From: Pseudomonas oryzicola
GTDB lineage: Bacteria > Pseudomonadota > Gammaproteobacteria > Pseudomonadales > Pseudomonadaceae
Length of the DNA stretch: 64,000 nucleotides
Assembly: GCF_014269185.2 (NCBI RefSeq)
Contig: NZ_JABWRZ020000001.1
Span: 87,001-151,000, forward strand
Direction: 5' to 3'
Shown: positions 15,831 to 22,954 of the stretch, piece after piece
How positions within the stretch are numbered: the stretch's first letter is position 1
Layout: each line of letters opens with the position of its first letter
Translations under genes and position numbers: made by a program
The notes under the pieces: generated by a model
Seen by the model: the letters and a program-made list of their open reading frames with translations, nothing else
What the model was told of the DNA's origin: nothing
Database searches by the model: none

Positions 15831-16429
15831 CTGCTCTCCGTCACCAGCCCACGGGGCACATAAGCAGACGTTGAGGTGGGTTGCGGTGTGACCGGCTGCC
15901 GCATGGCAGCCGCCTCCAACGGTGCCGTTTCGACAGCCGTAACCGAAGCCTCGCTCGGCACACCGGAGAAGACCGCGCCCTGTGCCACCTGCTGCGTGGC
16001 GAAGCGCTCATCGAGCCAGTCGGCCCACCAGGCCGCACGACGCATCACCTGCTGGCGGTAGCGCGCATTGATCGCTGGCGTGCGCGAATGATAGTTGGCC
16101 ACCCGCGTCCACAGGTCGCCGCGGTCATTACGCACATGGCCACGCAGGCGCCAGGCCGCCAGGTCGTAGGAGTAGCAGCCACCCTGTTCGACATCCTCGG
16201 GAGTGATGCCATAGCGCGAGAGTTCGCGCAGGTACGAGGTATTGAACTGCATGGGCCCCACGTCGTAGGTGCCGTTGCGGTTGCGCACCCACTGGCCAGG
16301 CTTGCCGCCCTCCTGGGCGGCCACGGCGAGGACGATGTTCACCGGCAACTCGTACTTCACGGCAGCCATGATCGAACAGGCGACCGGCTCGCTGAGAGCC
16401 GCTGGCGGTGCGTCGGCAACGAATGGCAT
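15827..16429 (-). CDS. trbN: TrbN/VirB1-like lytic transglycosylase
   Basis: Peptidoglycan-cleaving enzyme that opens the wall for assembly of the secretion channel. The 200-residue protein has an SLT-like fold pattern: MAAVKYELPVNIVLAVAAQEGG with the likely catalytic Glu, NGTYDVGPMQFNTSYL and NYHSRTPAINARYRQQV. The C-terminal 50 residues are Thr/Ser/Pro/Ala-rich. No strong signal peptide is evident from this start; the RP4 protein also has an atypical start. It lies between trbM and the trbO-like gene, as in IncP plasmids. Confidence 0.85.
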   Translation of the reverse strand: MPFVADAPPAALSEPVACSIMAAVKYELPVNIVLAVAAQEGGKPGQWVRNRNGTYDVGPMQFNTSYLRELSRYGITPEDVEQGGCYSYDLAAWRLRGHVRNDRGDLWTRVANYHSRTPAINARYRQQVMRRAAWWADWLDERFATQQVAQGAVFSGVPSEASVTAVETAPLEAAAMRQPVTPQPTSTSAYVPRGLVTESR

Positions 16430-16441
16430 CCCGGGCGCGCC

Positions 16442-16744
16442 TCAGATGACCTTACCGAACTTGTTGTTGATCGACTTGGTCGCGCTCGGGTCGGCCTTCG
16501 GGCAGCTGTCGAGGAAGGATTGCCGGGCGTTGGCCGTCTGGCTCAACTTGATCTTGCCCTTCCTCTTCTTGACGATGCTGAAGTAGTCGGCGACCGGACC
16601 GTCGCAGTTTTCCACCACGCCGGCGCCCTTGAGCTTGCCCCACATGCACAACACAGTGGCACAGGGATCGCGGGCTTCGGCGGGGAGGGCAATGGCGAAG
16701 GTGGCGGTCAGTAAAGTTGCCGATAGTAGTTTTGCAATGGCCAT
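16442..16744 (-). CDS. trbM: TrbM/KikA family small exported protein
   Basis: 100 residues with a signal peptide (MAIAKLLSATLLTATFAIAL, cleavage near AEA-RD) and a Cys-containing mature part: DPCATVLCMWGKLKG, ENCDGPVADYF and LDSCPKADPS, the TrbM/KikA pattern. The family is periplasmic and associated with conjugative systems; its precise task is not established. AAGGAG precedes the ATG at 16744. It follows trbL and precedes trbN. Confidence 0.85.
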   Translation of the reverse strand: MAIAKLLSATLLTATFAIALPAEARDPCATVLCMWGKLKGAGVVENCDGPVADYFSIVKKRKGKIKLSQTANARQSFLDSCPKADPSATKSINNKFGKVI

Positions 16745-16757
16745 GCGAACTCCTTGT

Positions 16758-18443
16758 CTAGGCTTTTTCCTGTTTGCTGTCGCGATAGGCTGCCACCTCG
16801 GCAGCCGGGTCAAAACTTCGGCTGGATGAAGCAGTGTCCAGCTTGGTCGCGTTGCTGGACCCGGGTTTGGAAATCTCTGCAGCCAGTTTCCCAGCGAAGC
16901 TCTTGTCGATACGCGACTGGGCCATCCGTCCCATGCCGGAGAGCAGACTGGCGCCCATATCGAGAGCGACACGACCAGCAGTACCTGCCTTGCTGGATAG
17001 GCCACCGTCGCTCCTTCCAGCGGCACCCTTGGTTTGAGTCGCACCGCTGGATGACCCAGCTGTCTCGGCGCGACCGCTCCCGCCAGCCGCTTGAGCCAAA
17101 GCCTCGGAACTGCCGGCGGATGCGCTTTCCGTGGATCCTCCTGGACTATCCTGCATCGACCCACCCGCACTGGCCTCGGAGCCAGCGCCAGCAGAACCCT
17201 CCGAACCGGCGCCAGAGTTTTGCTCACCAGCGGCGGACGCTTCACCTGCCATCGCTGACATCGAAGAGAGCGCAGAGTCCGCCCGCCCCCCAAGGCTCCC
17301 AGAAGCTACCGATGCCAACCCCATGACGCCACTCAATGGGGTGGCTCCGCCAGCACTATTATTGGTGCCTGCACTATTGCTACCCGCGCTGCTGTTACCG
17401 CCAGCACTGCCACCACCGCCCAGCATTCCGGAGATACGCGAAGCGATATCCGTGCCTGCTGCCACACTGGATTGCGAACCTTTGAATGCCGAATACATGG
17501 ATTGCGCCGCACCGGCCATATTACTCGCCATGGACATGGCCGTTGAGGCGGCGCCAGCGGCAGCGCCGGCAACGGCGCCTGTGCTGAACGAGCCAACAGA
17601 ACTTGCTGCGCCGCCACCGCCAGGGATCAAGCCGGCAACCATATTGGGCAAACTGTGAATCAGCATGGCGAGCACAAGGGCCACAACGCAAATGACCAGA
17701 AGCTGGTTGATCGACGCACCGTTGGCTATGTCTGCTAAGTGGCCATTAACTACAGACGTAGCAATCCCGATCATCAGGGTCATGGTCAGTAGCTTCATTC
17801 CAAGCCCGGCCACGGTACGGAAATAGCCCATGGCGATCTCGGACGTCCAGCGCGAGCCACCGAAGCCAAGCACAAACATGCCGGCGTAGGCCATAATCCA
17901 CGCGGTTACTAGGACAAGAAGAACATTGGCAGCCACTGTGGCCAAGCACACCAAAATGATCAGGGAAACCAGAATGATCCCAATGCTATCGATAGGGTGG
18001 CGCATGCTCAAGCTCTTGAATGACCGCTCCAGAATATCGAATGCAATATCTACGGGCGTAGAGGGATTGAGCTCCGCCACCCCACCAGCCTTGGCCCCGA
18101 TGGTCATCATCGAGCGGATAATACTCATGGCATATTCTGGTCCGTTGCGCAGTAACCACAGGTAAAACCCTGTAAAAATGCAGAACCGAAGAAATTCAGC
18201 AAAGAACTCACCGATATCTGCTTTACGTAGCGCCATGAAGCCGAAGGTCCAAACAAGGGAAATGGTGGCCAAGGTCCAGAACAACCAGGTTGCATAACCC
18301 TGGATGACGCTGGCCCAACCATTGGTAGCTTGCTTGAACTTGTCGACCACATCGTTCAGGACCCCTGAGTCGGCTGCCGCTGCCGTTTGCGAAAGCAATA
18401 GCAAAGACAGCAAAGCCACCCACCAGAGGACGCGTTGTCTCAT
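16758..18443 (-). CDS. trbL: TrbL/VirB6-like polytopic inner-membrane channel protein
   Basis: 561 residues. A signal peptide is followed by five to six transmembrane helices in residues 40-270 (for example YATWLFWTLATISLVWTFGF and LIILVCLATVAANVLLVLV), the TrbL/VirB6 channel domain. From about residue 275 the protein becomes a long low-complexity tail rich in Ala, Gly and Ser (GGGSAGGNSSAGSNSAG), about half the protein. It ends with a short charged segment. The start overlaps the trbK stop (ATGA). The tail length and composition are unusual enough to note, although Ser/Gly-rich TrbL tails are known. Confidence 0.9.
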   Translation of the reverse strand: MRQRVLWWVALLSLLLLSQTAAAADSGVLNDVVDKFKQATNGWASVIQGYATWLFWTLATISLVWTFGFMALRKADIGEFFAEFLRFCIFTGFYLWLLRNGPEYAMSIIRSMMTIGAKAGGVAELNPSTPVDIAFDILERSFKSLSMRHPIDSIGIILVSLIILVCLATVAANVLLVLVTAWIMAYAGMFVLGFGGSRWTSEIAMGYFRTVAGLGMKLLTMTLMIGIATSVVNGHLADIANGASINQLLVICVVALVLAMLIHSLPNMVAGLIPGGGGAASSVGSFSTGAVAGAAAGAASTAMSMASNMAGAAQSMYSAFKGSQSSVAAGTDIASRISGMLGGGGSAGGNSSAGSNSAGTNNSAGGATPLSGVMGLASVASGSLGGRADSALSSMSAMAGEASAAGEQNSGAGSEGSAGAGSEASAGGSMQDSPGGSTESASAGSSEALAQAAGGSGRAETAGSSSGATQTKGAAGRSDGGLSSKAGTAGRVALDMGASLLSGMGRMAQSRIDKSFAGKLAAEISKPGSSNATKLDTASSSRSFDPAAEVAAYRDSKQEKA

Positions 18444-18613
18444 GGTGTGTAACCCTTGCTCTTGCTGCGGTCGGTAGGACCGCCCATGTCCCAGAAATCT
18501 TTGGACTGCTGTTCTTGCTCCTTGGCCTTCTTTTCAACTTCAGAATCCCAGCAGCCGCTCAGCATTACAGCGGACAAGACAACGAGAACGGCGATATTGA
18601 TAGCGTGTTTCAT
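18440..18613 (-). CDS. trbK: TrbK-like small lipoprotein (possible entry exclusion)
   Basis: A 57-residue lipoprotein (MKHAINIAVLVVLSAVMLSG then Cys22), with lipobox LSGC followed by a charged coil (DSEVEKKAKEQEQQ) and the tail FWDMGGPTDRSKSKGYTP. RP4 TrbK is a small lipoprotein in the same place that blocks entry from cells with the same system. Start and stop both overlap the neighbours (ATGA with trbJ and with trbL). Its last 18 residues are almost the same as those of TrbJ, showing that a tail duplication formed or altered this gene. Confidence 0.8.
   Translation of the reverse strand: MKHAINIAVLVVLSAVMLSGCWDSEVEKKAKEQEQQSKDFWDMGGPTDRSKSKGYTP
18444..18489 (-). repeat. Direct repeat copy A (trbK 3' end), partner of 18614-18656
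   Basis: The ends of trbK and trbJ share an approximately 45-bp imperfect direct repeat, including the next gene's ATGGTGT start context: plus strand GGTGT(G/A)TA(A/C)CCCTTGCT and CCCATGTCCCAGAA. It encodes FWDMGG-T-RSKSKGYTP in both genes. The pattern implies a local tandem duplication. Confidence 0.75.
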
Positions 18614-19422
18614 GGTGTATACCCCTTGCTTTTGCTGCGGTTGGTTGCGCCTCCCATGTCCCAGAACTGCTCGCTAGCAGCCTGATGCTGGGCATCCTTG
18701 TCGGCTTCAGCTTGCATCTTGGTGGCGAGTGCGTTCTGTTGAGCCATCAGCAGAGCACGTATTTGCAATAACTGGTTGGCTTGTTGGCTTGCCAACTGGT
18801 TGGCATAGCCGATGGCTTGCATCTGCCCCTTCGCATCTTGCGCATCTCGTTGTAGGTCCTGAAGCCTGTCAGAATCGCGCCGGATATTGGCCTGCTGTTG
18901 CTCGAGGCCTTGGAACATAGCGTCATTGGCCTTTTTCTGACTACGGCTAGCCTGTTCCTGGCTCTTTTCCAGATTAGCCCGCTCGGCATCAGAGCAGCCC
19001 GATGCAGTGAAGCATGGGCTATTTCTGTAATAGTCGAGGTCTTGGAATTTGCTCAGGTACTGCTCCAGACTACCCGCCTGTTGCTTGTAGTACTCCAAAG
19101 TGTCGGTAGCGGCTGTTAGCCTTTTTATGGTGTCCTGCGCTTGCCCCCAGATGTTCGTCACAGGTGCCGCAGTGTTCTGCAACATGTTGGCGTACTGTTC
19201 CTTTTGCGTTGTGAACTGCTGTACCTGAGTCAGAAATTGATCTGACTGCATTTTGTACTCTTCGATCTGCTTAAGTGTCTGCGCGATGCTTTCGGCCATT
19301 GTGACCTGATTCAGGGCAACGTTCGCCCCATCGATAACAGGAATACCGGCTTGAGCCTGCAAGGTGAATCCCAGACCGGCCAACAGCGCAATCGCAGGTT
19401 TCACTAACGTCGTAGACTTCAT
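18610..19422 (-). CDS. trbJ: TrbJ/VirB5-like minor pilus protein
   Basis: 270 residues with a signal peptide ending LQAQA-GIP. The mature protein is a long helical/coiled-coil protein (TLKQIEEYKMQSDQFLTQVQ), as in VirB5/TrbJ, which caps or supports the pilus tip. The start at 19422 has AAGGAG; another ATG at 19446 overlaps the trbI stop. Cys residues (NSPCFTASGCSD) form a likely disulfide loop. The C-terminus FWDMGGATNRSKSKGYTP is duplicated in TrbK. Base composition of trbJ-trbL is somewhat more AT-rich than trbI-trbB. Confidence 0.87.
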   Translation of the reverse strand: MKSTTLVKPAIALLAGLGFTLQAQAGIPVIDGANVALNQVTMAESIAQTLKQIEEYKMQSDQFLTQVQQFTTQKEQYANMLQNTAAPVTNIWGQAQDTIKRLTAATDTLEYYKQQAGSLEQYLSKFQDLDYYRNSPCFTASGCSDAERANLEKSQEQASRSQKKANDAMFQGLEQQQANIRRDSDRLQDLQRDAQDAKGQMQAIGYANQLASQQANQLLQIRALLMAQQNALATKMQAEADKDAQHQAASEQFWDMGGATNRSKSKGYTP

Positions 19423-19445
19423 GTTCCTCTCCTTGGCGTGTTTCA

Positions 19446-20837
19446 TCAGTAATCGAAGGACTGGTAAGGCTTCGAGAACGTCAGGTCCTTGGTTACCATC
19501 ACGTTGAAGCGATACCCCGGACGAATCTCGAGCGTGGGCGCGATGTTCAGGTTCTTCGCAATCATCTGCGCGGTAACCTGACCGAGTTGTTGGCCGAGCG
19601 CTTCACTCATGGCACTGCTGGCCGTCTCGCGGTCGGAGCTGTCGCTGCTGGCGCGGTCCTGGCTGAGGCTGATACCGGCAACGATGCCGGACATCAACAA
19701 GGCCGACCCGAAGATCCGCACGTAGTGGTTGTTGACCTTGTCTTCGAAGCCGGAGTAACCGCCCATGTCTGCACCAGGCATCGAGCCGATGTCCATCGCC
19801 TTGCCATCAGGGAAGATGATGCGCTGCCAAGCGACCAGTACGCGTTTCTGGCCGTAAGCGACATCGCTGGAGTAGCTGCCGACCAAGCGCGAGCCTTGCG
19901 GAAGCAGCAGGTGCTTGCCGGTGGCCGTGTCGTACACCGCCTGCGATATCTGGGCCATGATCTGCCCCGGCAACTCGGAATTGATACCGGACACCAGCAT
20001 GGCTGGAATCACGAAGCCTGCCCGCAGCTCGTAGGGGCTGCGTGGCGCCTCAGGGCTGGCATCCAGCCGCCAGCGATCTTCGCCAGGGATGTTGCCGAAC
20101 TGCTTGTAGTCCTTGCCGCCGCTGGCCGAAGCCTGCATCAGGAATGGCGAGTCGCTTTCTGCTCCGCCACCGCCGCCCGCGCCCGCGCCAATGCCGGCAG
20201 AGCGCAACTCGGCCAGTCGGGCCTTGAAGGCTGCATTCGGATCACTGCGCGATTGTTCATCCAGGCGTTGACGCGCGGCAGCGATACGGGCCAGGGCATC
20301 CTGCTGGCTGAACGGGCCACCAGCACCGCCAGCAGCACTCGAGCCCGCGCTGCGTGGCGCCGTTACCTGCACGGTGCTGCGTGCCTGGACGGCTTCCTGG
20401 AGCTGCTGCATCTTCATGCGCCGAATGCGTTCGAGCTCTTCGGCATTGACGTCTGACAGCATTTCACGCGGTGGCATGGGTGGTGCGTCGAGGTTGGTCG
20501 GTCGCACGACCTGCAGGCCGGCCGGCTGGGCTTGCGTGTTGTCCAACGCCGGCATGACCGGCGGCTCGGCCTTGCTCGGGATGATGCCATCCGAATCGAT
20601 ACCGTTGATCTGCTTCGCGAACAGGCTGCTGTTGCCCGCTTTTTCAGCTTCCTTTTCCACCGGCTTGTTCTGATTCTCTGCGCGGTCGGCTGCAACCAGC
20701 AACATGATCAGCAAGAAGGTCATGGCGGCACCGCCAATGATGTACATCGGCCAGTTGTTGACCCGGCGCACACCGGCGTTGCGGTTCAGCTTGCCGGGGG
20801 ACGCATCCGGCGACATGGCGTCGTTCATGTTACTCAT
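19446..20837 (-). CDS. trbI: TrbI/VirB10-like envelope-spanning core protein
   Basis: 463 residues. A short cytoplasmic start and a single transmembrane helix (MYIIGGAAMTFLLIMLLVAA, about 31-50) are followed by a Pro-rich periplasmic region and, from about 265, the VirB10/TrbI beta-barrel domain (ELRAGFVIPAMLVSGINSEL, LLPQGSRLVGSYSSDVAYGQ, ending PGYRFNVMVTKDL). With TrbG and TrbH it forms the outer core complex. It begins seven bases after trbH and is spaced tightly to trbJ. Confidence 0.93.
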   Translation of the reverse strand: MSNMNDAMSPDASPGKLNRNAGVRRVNNWPMYIIGGAAMTFLLIMLLVAADRAENQNKPVEKEAEKAGNSSLFAKQINGIDSDGIIPSKAEPPVMPALDNTQAQPAGLQVVRPTNLDAPPMPPREMLSDVNAEELERIRRMKMQQLQEAVQARSTVQVTAPRSAGSSAAGGAGGPFSQQDALARIAAARQRLDEQSRSDPNAAFKARLAELRSAGIGAGAGGGGGAESDSPFLMQASASGGKDYKQFGNIPGEDRWRLDASPEAPRSPYELRAGFVIPAMLVSGINSELPGQIMAQISQAVYDTATGKHLLLPQGSRLVGSYSSDVAYGQKRVLVAWQRIIFPDGKAMDIGSMPGADMGGYSGFEDKVNNHYVRIFGSALLMSGIVAGISLSQDRASSDSSDRETASSAMSEALGQQLGQVTAQMIAKNLNIAPTLEIRPGYRFNVMVTKDLTFSKPYQSFDY

Positions 20838-20843
20838 TGCTCG

Positions 20844-21287
20844 TCACTCCTTGCGCACCCAGGCACCTGCGGCCAACAGGCGGCCGTTCTGTACCGCGTA
20901 GACGCGGCTCAGGGATTCGCGCCCGACCAGCAGGGTGACGCGGAACAACTCGCTGTCCTTGGGCGCATCGACGATATAGTTGACTGGCAGCGGCGCAACC
21001 GTACCGGCCGGCATTGGCGCAGGCTGGGCCTTGGGGTCGAATTCCTGCACCGAGAAGCCGGCAGCGCGCAGCGTGCTCACCAGCGAGGCGCCATAGCCAT
21101 CGGGGGTTTCCTGGTTGATCCGCAGGCGCGTGCTGGCCGGTGGGTGAACCACGGCCAGCTGGCGCACGGTGGCACCGGCCAGCTGCTGGTTGATCGCCGG
21201 CGTGGTGCGCTCGGCGAAGTTGCCATATGGGCCGCTTGCGCAGGCGGCGAGCCAGAGGGGGGCGAACAGTGCAATCCATGCGCGCAT
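20844..21287 (-). CDS. trbH: TrbH/VirB7-like outer-membrane lipoprotein
   Basis: 147 residues; MRAWIALFAPLWLAAC gives a lipobox LAAC with Cys16. The mature part (SGPYGNFAERTTPAINQQL, then VHPPASTRLRI) matches the place and size of TrbH, which helps anchor TrbG in the outer membrane. The start lies directly next to the trbG stop (within four bases). The longer upstream extension lacks a signal peptide and was not used. Confidence 0.85.
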   Translation of the reverse strand: MRAWIALFAPLWLAACASGPYGNFAERTTPAINQQLAGATVRQLAVVHPPASTRLRINQETPDGYGASLVSTLRAAGFSVQEFDPKAQPAPMPAGTVAPLPVNYIVDAPKDSELFRVTLLVGRESLSRVYAVQNGRLLAAGAWVRKE

Positions 21288-21288
21288 A

Positions 21289-22179
21289 TCATTTACCCCG
21301 CTGGATGGTGATACGGTCCTGGGACTTGCCGACACCGGCAATCAGGATGGCCTTGTCGAAGACGGTATCGACGATGTAGCGGTCGCCCTGGATGCGGTAG
21401 TTGACCATCACGGTTTCGTCATCGCGGAACCAGCCACCGTCCTTGCGCACCACCAACAGCGACGGCGCTTCGGTCTGGGCCATGCTGCGCGGCATCTGGA
21501 TGATGGTCTTGCTGCCATCGTTGTAGACCCGCACCGGCTTCCACGAGGTATCGCCGCTGACGGTGTAGTCGAAGTTCAGGTTACCCAGGTACTCACCGGT
21601 TTCCGGAATGGTCGCCTTCTTGCGCTCGGTCGCTTCGCGGTTCTTGATCAGGTTCCATTTCGCCAGTGCCTCTTCCGGATAGGTGAAGGCAACTTGCGGC
21701 ATGTACTGGGTACGGTGCGAGCGCAGCTTGAAGTGGTAGGTGCGGCGGTTGGTGGTGACCACCAGGGAAGTTTCCAGCCCCACGTCCATCGGCTTGATGA
21801 TCAGGTGCTGGACCTCGCTCTCGCCCATGCCGGTGATGGCCGGCTCGACCGTCCAGCGCGCGGTGTCGCCGAGGTTGATCGAGTTGACCTGCTCACCGGC
21901 CTGCAGGGCGATGTCGCAGACCTGCAGCACGGCGCAGACGATACTCGGCTGCTGGGCGCCGTAAATGAAACGGGCGGTGCCGTCGCCGCCGTCCACTGGC
22001 TTGATGCCGGTGGCGCTGGCCTGCTGCCAACGCTGGGAAATGGCCAACGCGGCCTTCTCCTGTGGCGTCAGGGTCGGGTTGGCGTCGGAGAAGTACAAAT
22101 CGGCCTGGCTTGTTCCTGGCGCGGCCTGCGCGAACGCGGGCAGGAGTGCCGCGAGGATGGCGCAAAGGTAACGGTTCAT
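21289..22179 (-). CDS. trbG: TrbG/VirB9-like outer core protein
   Basis: 296 residues with a signal peptide (MNRYLCAILAALLPAFAQA). The mature protein carries the VirB9 pattern: IVCAVLQVCDIALQAGEQV, HLIIKPMDVGLETSLVVTTN and VYNDGSKTIIQMPRSM. VirB9 proteins line the periplasmic part of the channel and bind VirB7/VirB10. It lies between trbF and trbH, the IncP order. Confidence 0.93.
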   Translation of the reverse strand: MNRYLCAILAALLPAFAQAAPGTSQADLYFSDANPTLTPQEKAALAISQRWQQASATGIKPVDGGDGTARFIYGAQQPSIVCAVLQVCDIALQAGEQVNSINLGDTARWTVEPAITGMGESEVQHLIIKPMDVGLETSLVVTTNRRTYHFKLRSHRTQYMPQVAFTYPEEALAKWNLIKNREATERKKATIPETGEYLGNLNFDYTVSGDTSWKPVRVYNDGSKTIIQMPRSMAQTEAPSLLVVRKDGGWFRDDETVMVNYRIQGDRYIVDTVFDKAILIAGVGKSQDRITIQRGK

Positions 22180-22189
22180 GGTCGGTCCT

Positions 22190-22954
22190 TCAGAGTTGCT
22201 TGGACCAGGAGAAGTCGCGCACGTACGTCCCGATCGGGTTCATCCGTATTTGCTCTTCGCTGGTCTGGGTAGTGGGTTCGGCGGTGTAGGTGGTCACCAG
22301 GGCACGCCAATTGGCCTTGCTCTTGATCAGGCCCTGGCGGTCACGAGTGACTTCTTCCCAATCGACCTGCCAGGTTTCCGGGGTCTGCTGCATGACCGAG
22401 CGGATATCCACGCTGACGGTTTCCTCGGCAGCGCGCAGGAACGGGCTTGATTCCTTGGTGCCATTGAGCCACTCGTTCATCTTCTGCGTCGCCGCGTCGT
22501 TAGGCGCCAGCAAGGCATACAGGCGGAAGATCGACTTGCGCAGCAGCGCAACATCCGGGGTAACGGTACGGGCATCCGCAATAAACAAGGCCACCTGCGA
22601 CTTCACCACCCGCAGGTCGACCGGCTGGGCCACCTGGGCCGGTGCGACTGCCATCGGTTGGCCGAGCTTGTCGACTTCCACGACGTAAGGCACGAACTTG
22701 GACTGGCTACCGATATGGATGATGCCGCCGACACCGGCGAGGGCGACCATCATCGAAAGGATGCCTACCACTTGCCAGGACTGACGCGAGGTCACCACGC
22801 TGCCAACATGGTCGTTCCAGGTACGACGGGCGGTCAGGTACGGGTTGTCCAGCACGGCGCCCTTGGGGCCGGACGTATTGCTTTCACCGTTCGTGGCGGA
22901 AGCTTTTGCGGGGCGTTTCTTGACCATCCCCTTGATGCTTTCAGCGAGGCTCAT
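22190..22954 (-). CDS. trbF: TrbF/VirB8-like inner-membrane assembly factor
   Basis: 254 residues: a cytoplasmic N-terminus of about 65 residues, one transmembrane helix (VVGILSMMVALAGVGGIIHI) and a periplasmic VirB8-type NTF2-like domain with VEVDKLGQPM, RKSIFRLYALLAPNDAAT and QVDWEEVTRDRQG. The start at 22954 overlaps the trbE stop (ATGA). Confidence 0.92.
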   Translation of the reverse strand: MSLAESIKGMVKKRPAKASATNGESNTSGPKGAVLDNPYLTARRTWNDHVGSVVTSRQSWQVVGILSMMVALAGVGGIIHIGSQSKFVPYVVEVDKLGQPMAVAPAQVAQPVDLRVVKSQVALFIADARTVTPDVALLRKSIFRLYALLAPNDAATQKMNEWLNGTKESSPFLRAAEETVSVDIRSVMQQTPETWQVDWEEVTRDRQGLIKSKANWRALVTTYTAEPTTQTSEEQIRMNPIGTYVRDFSWSKQL

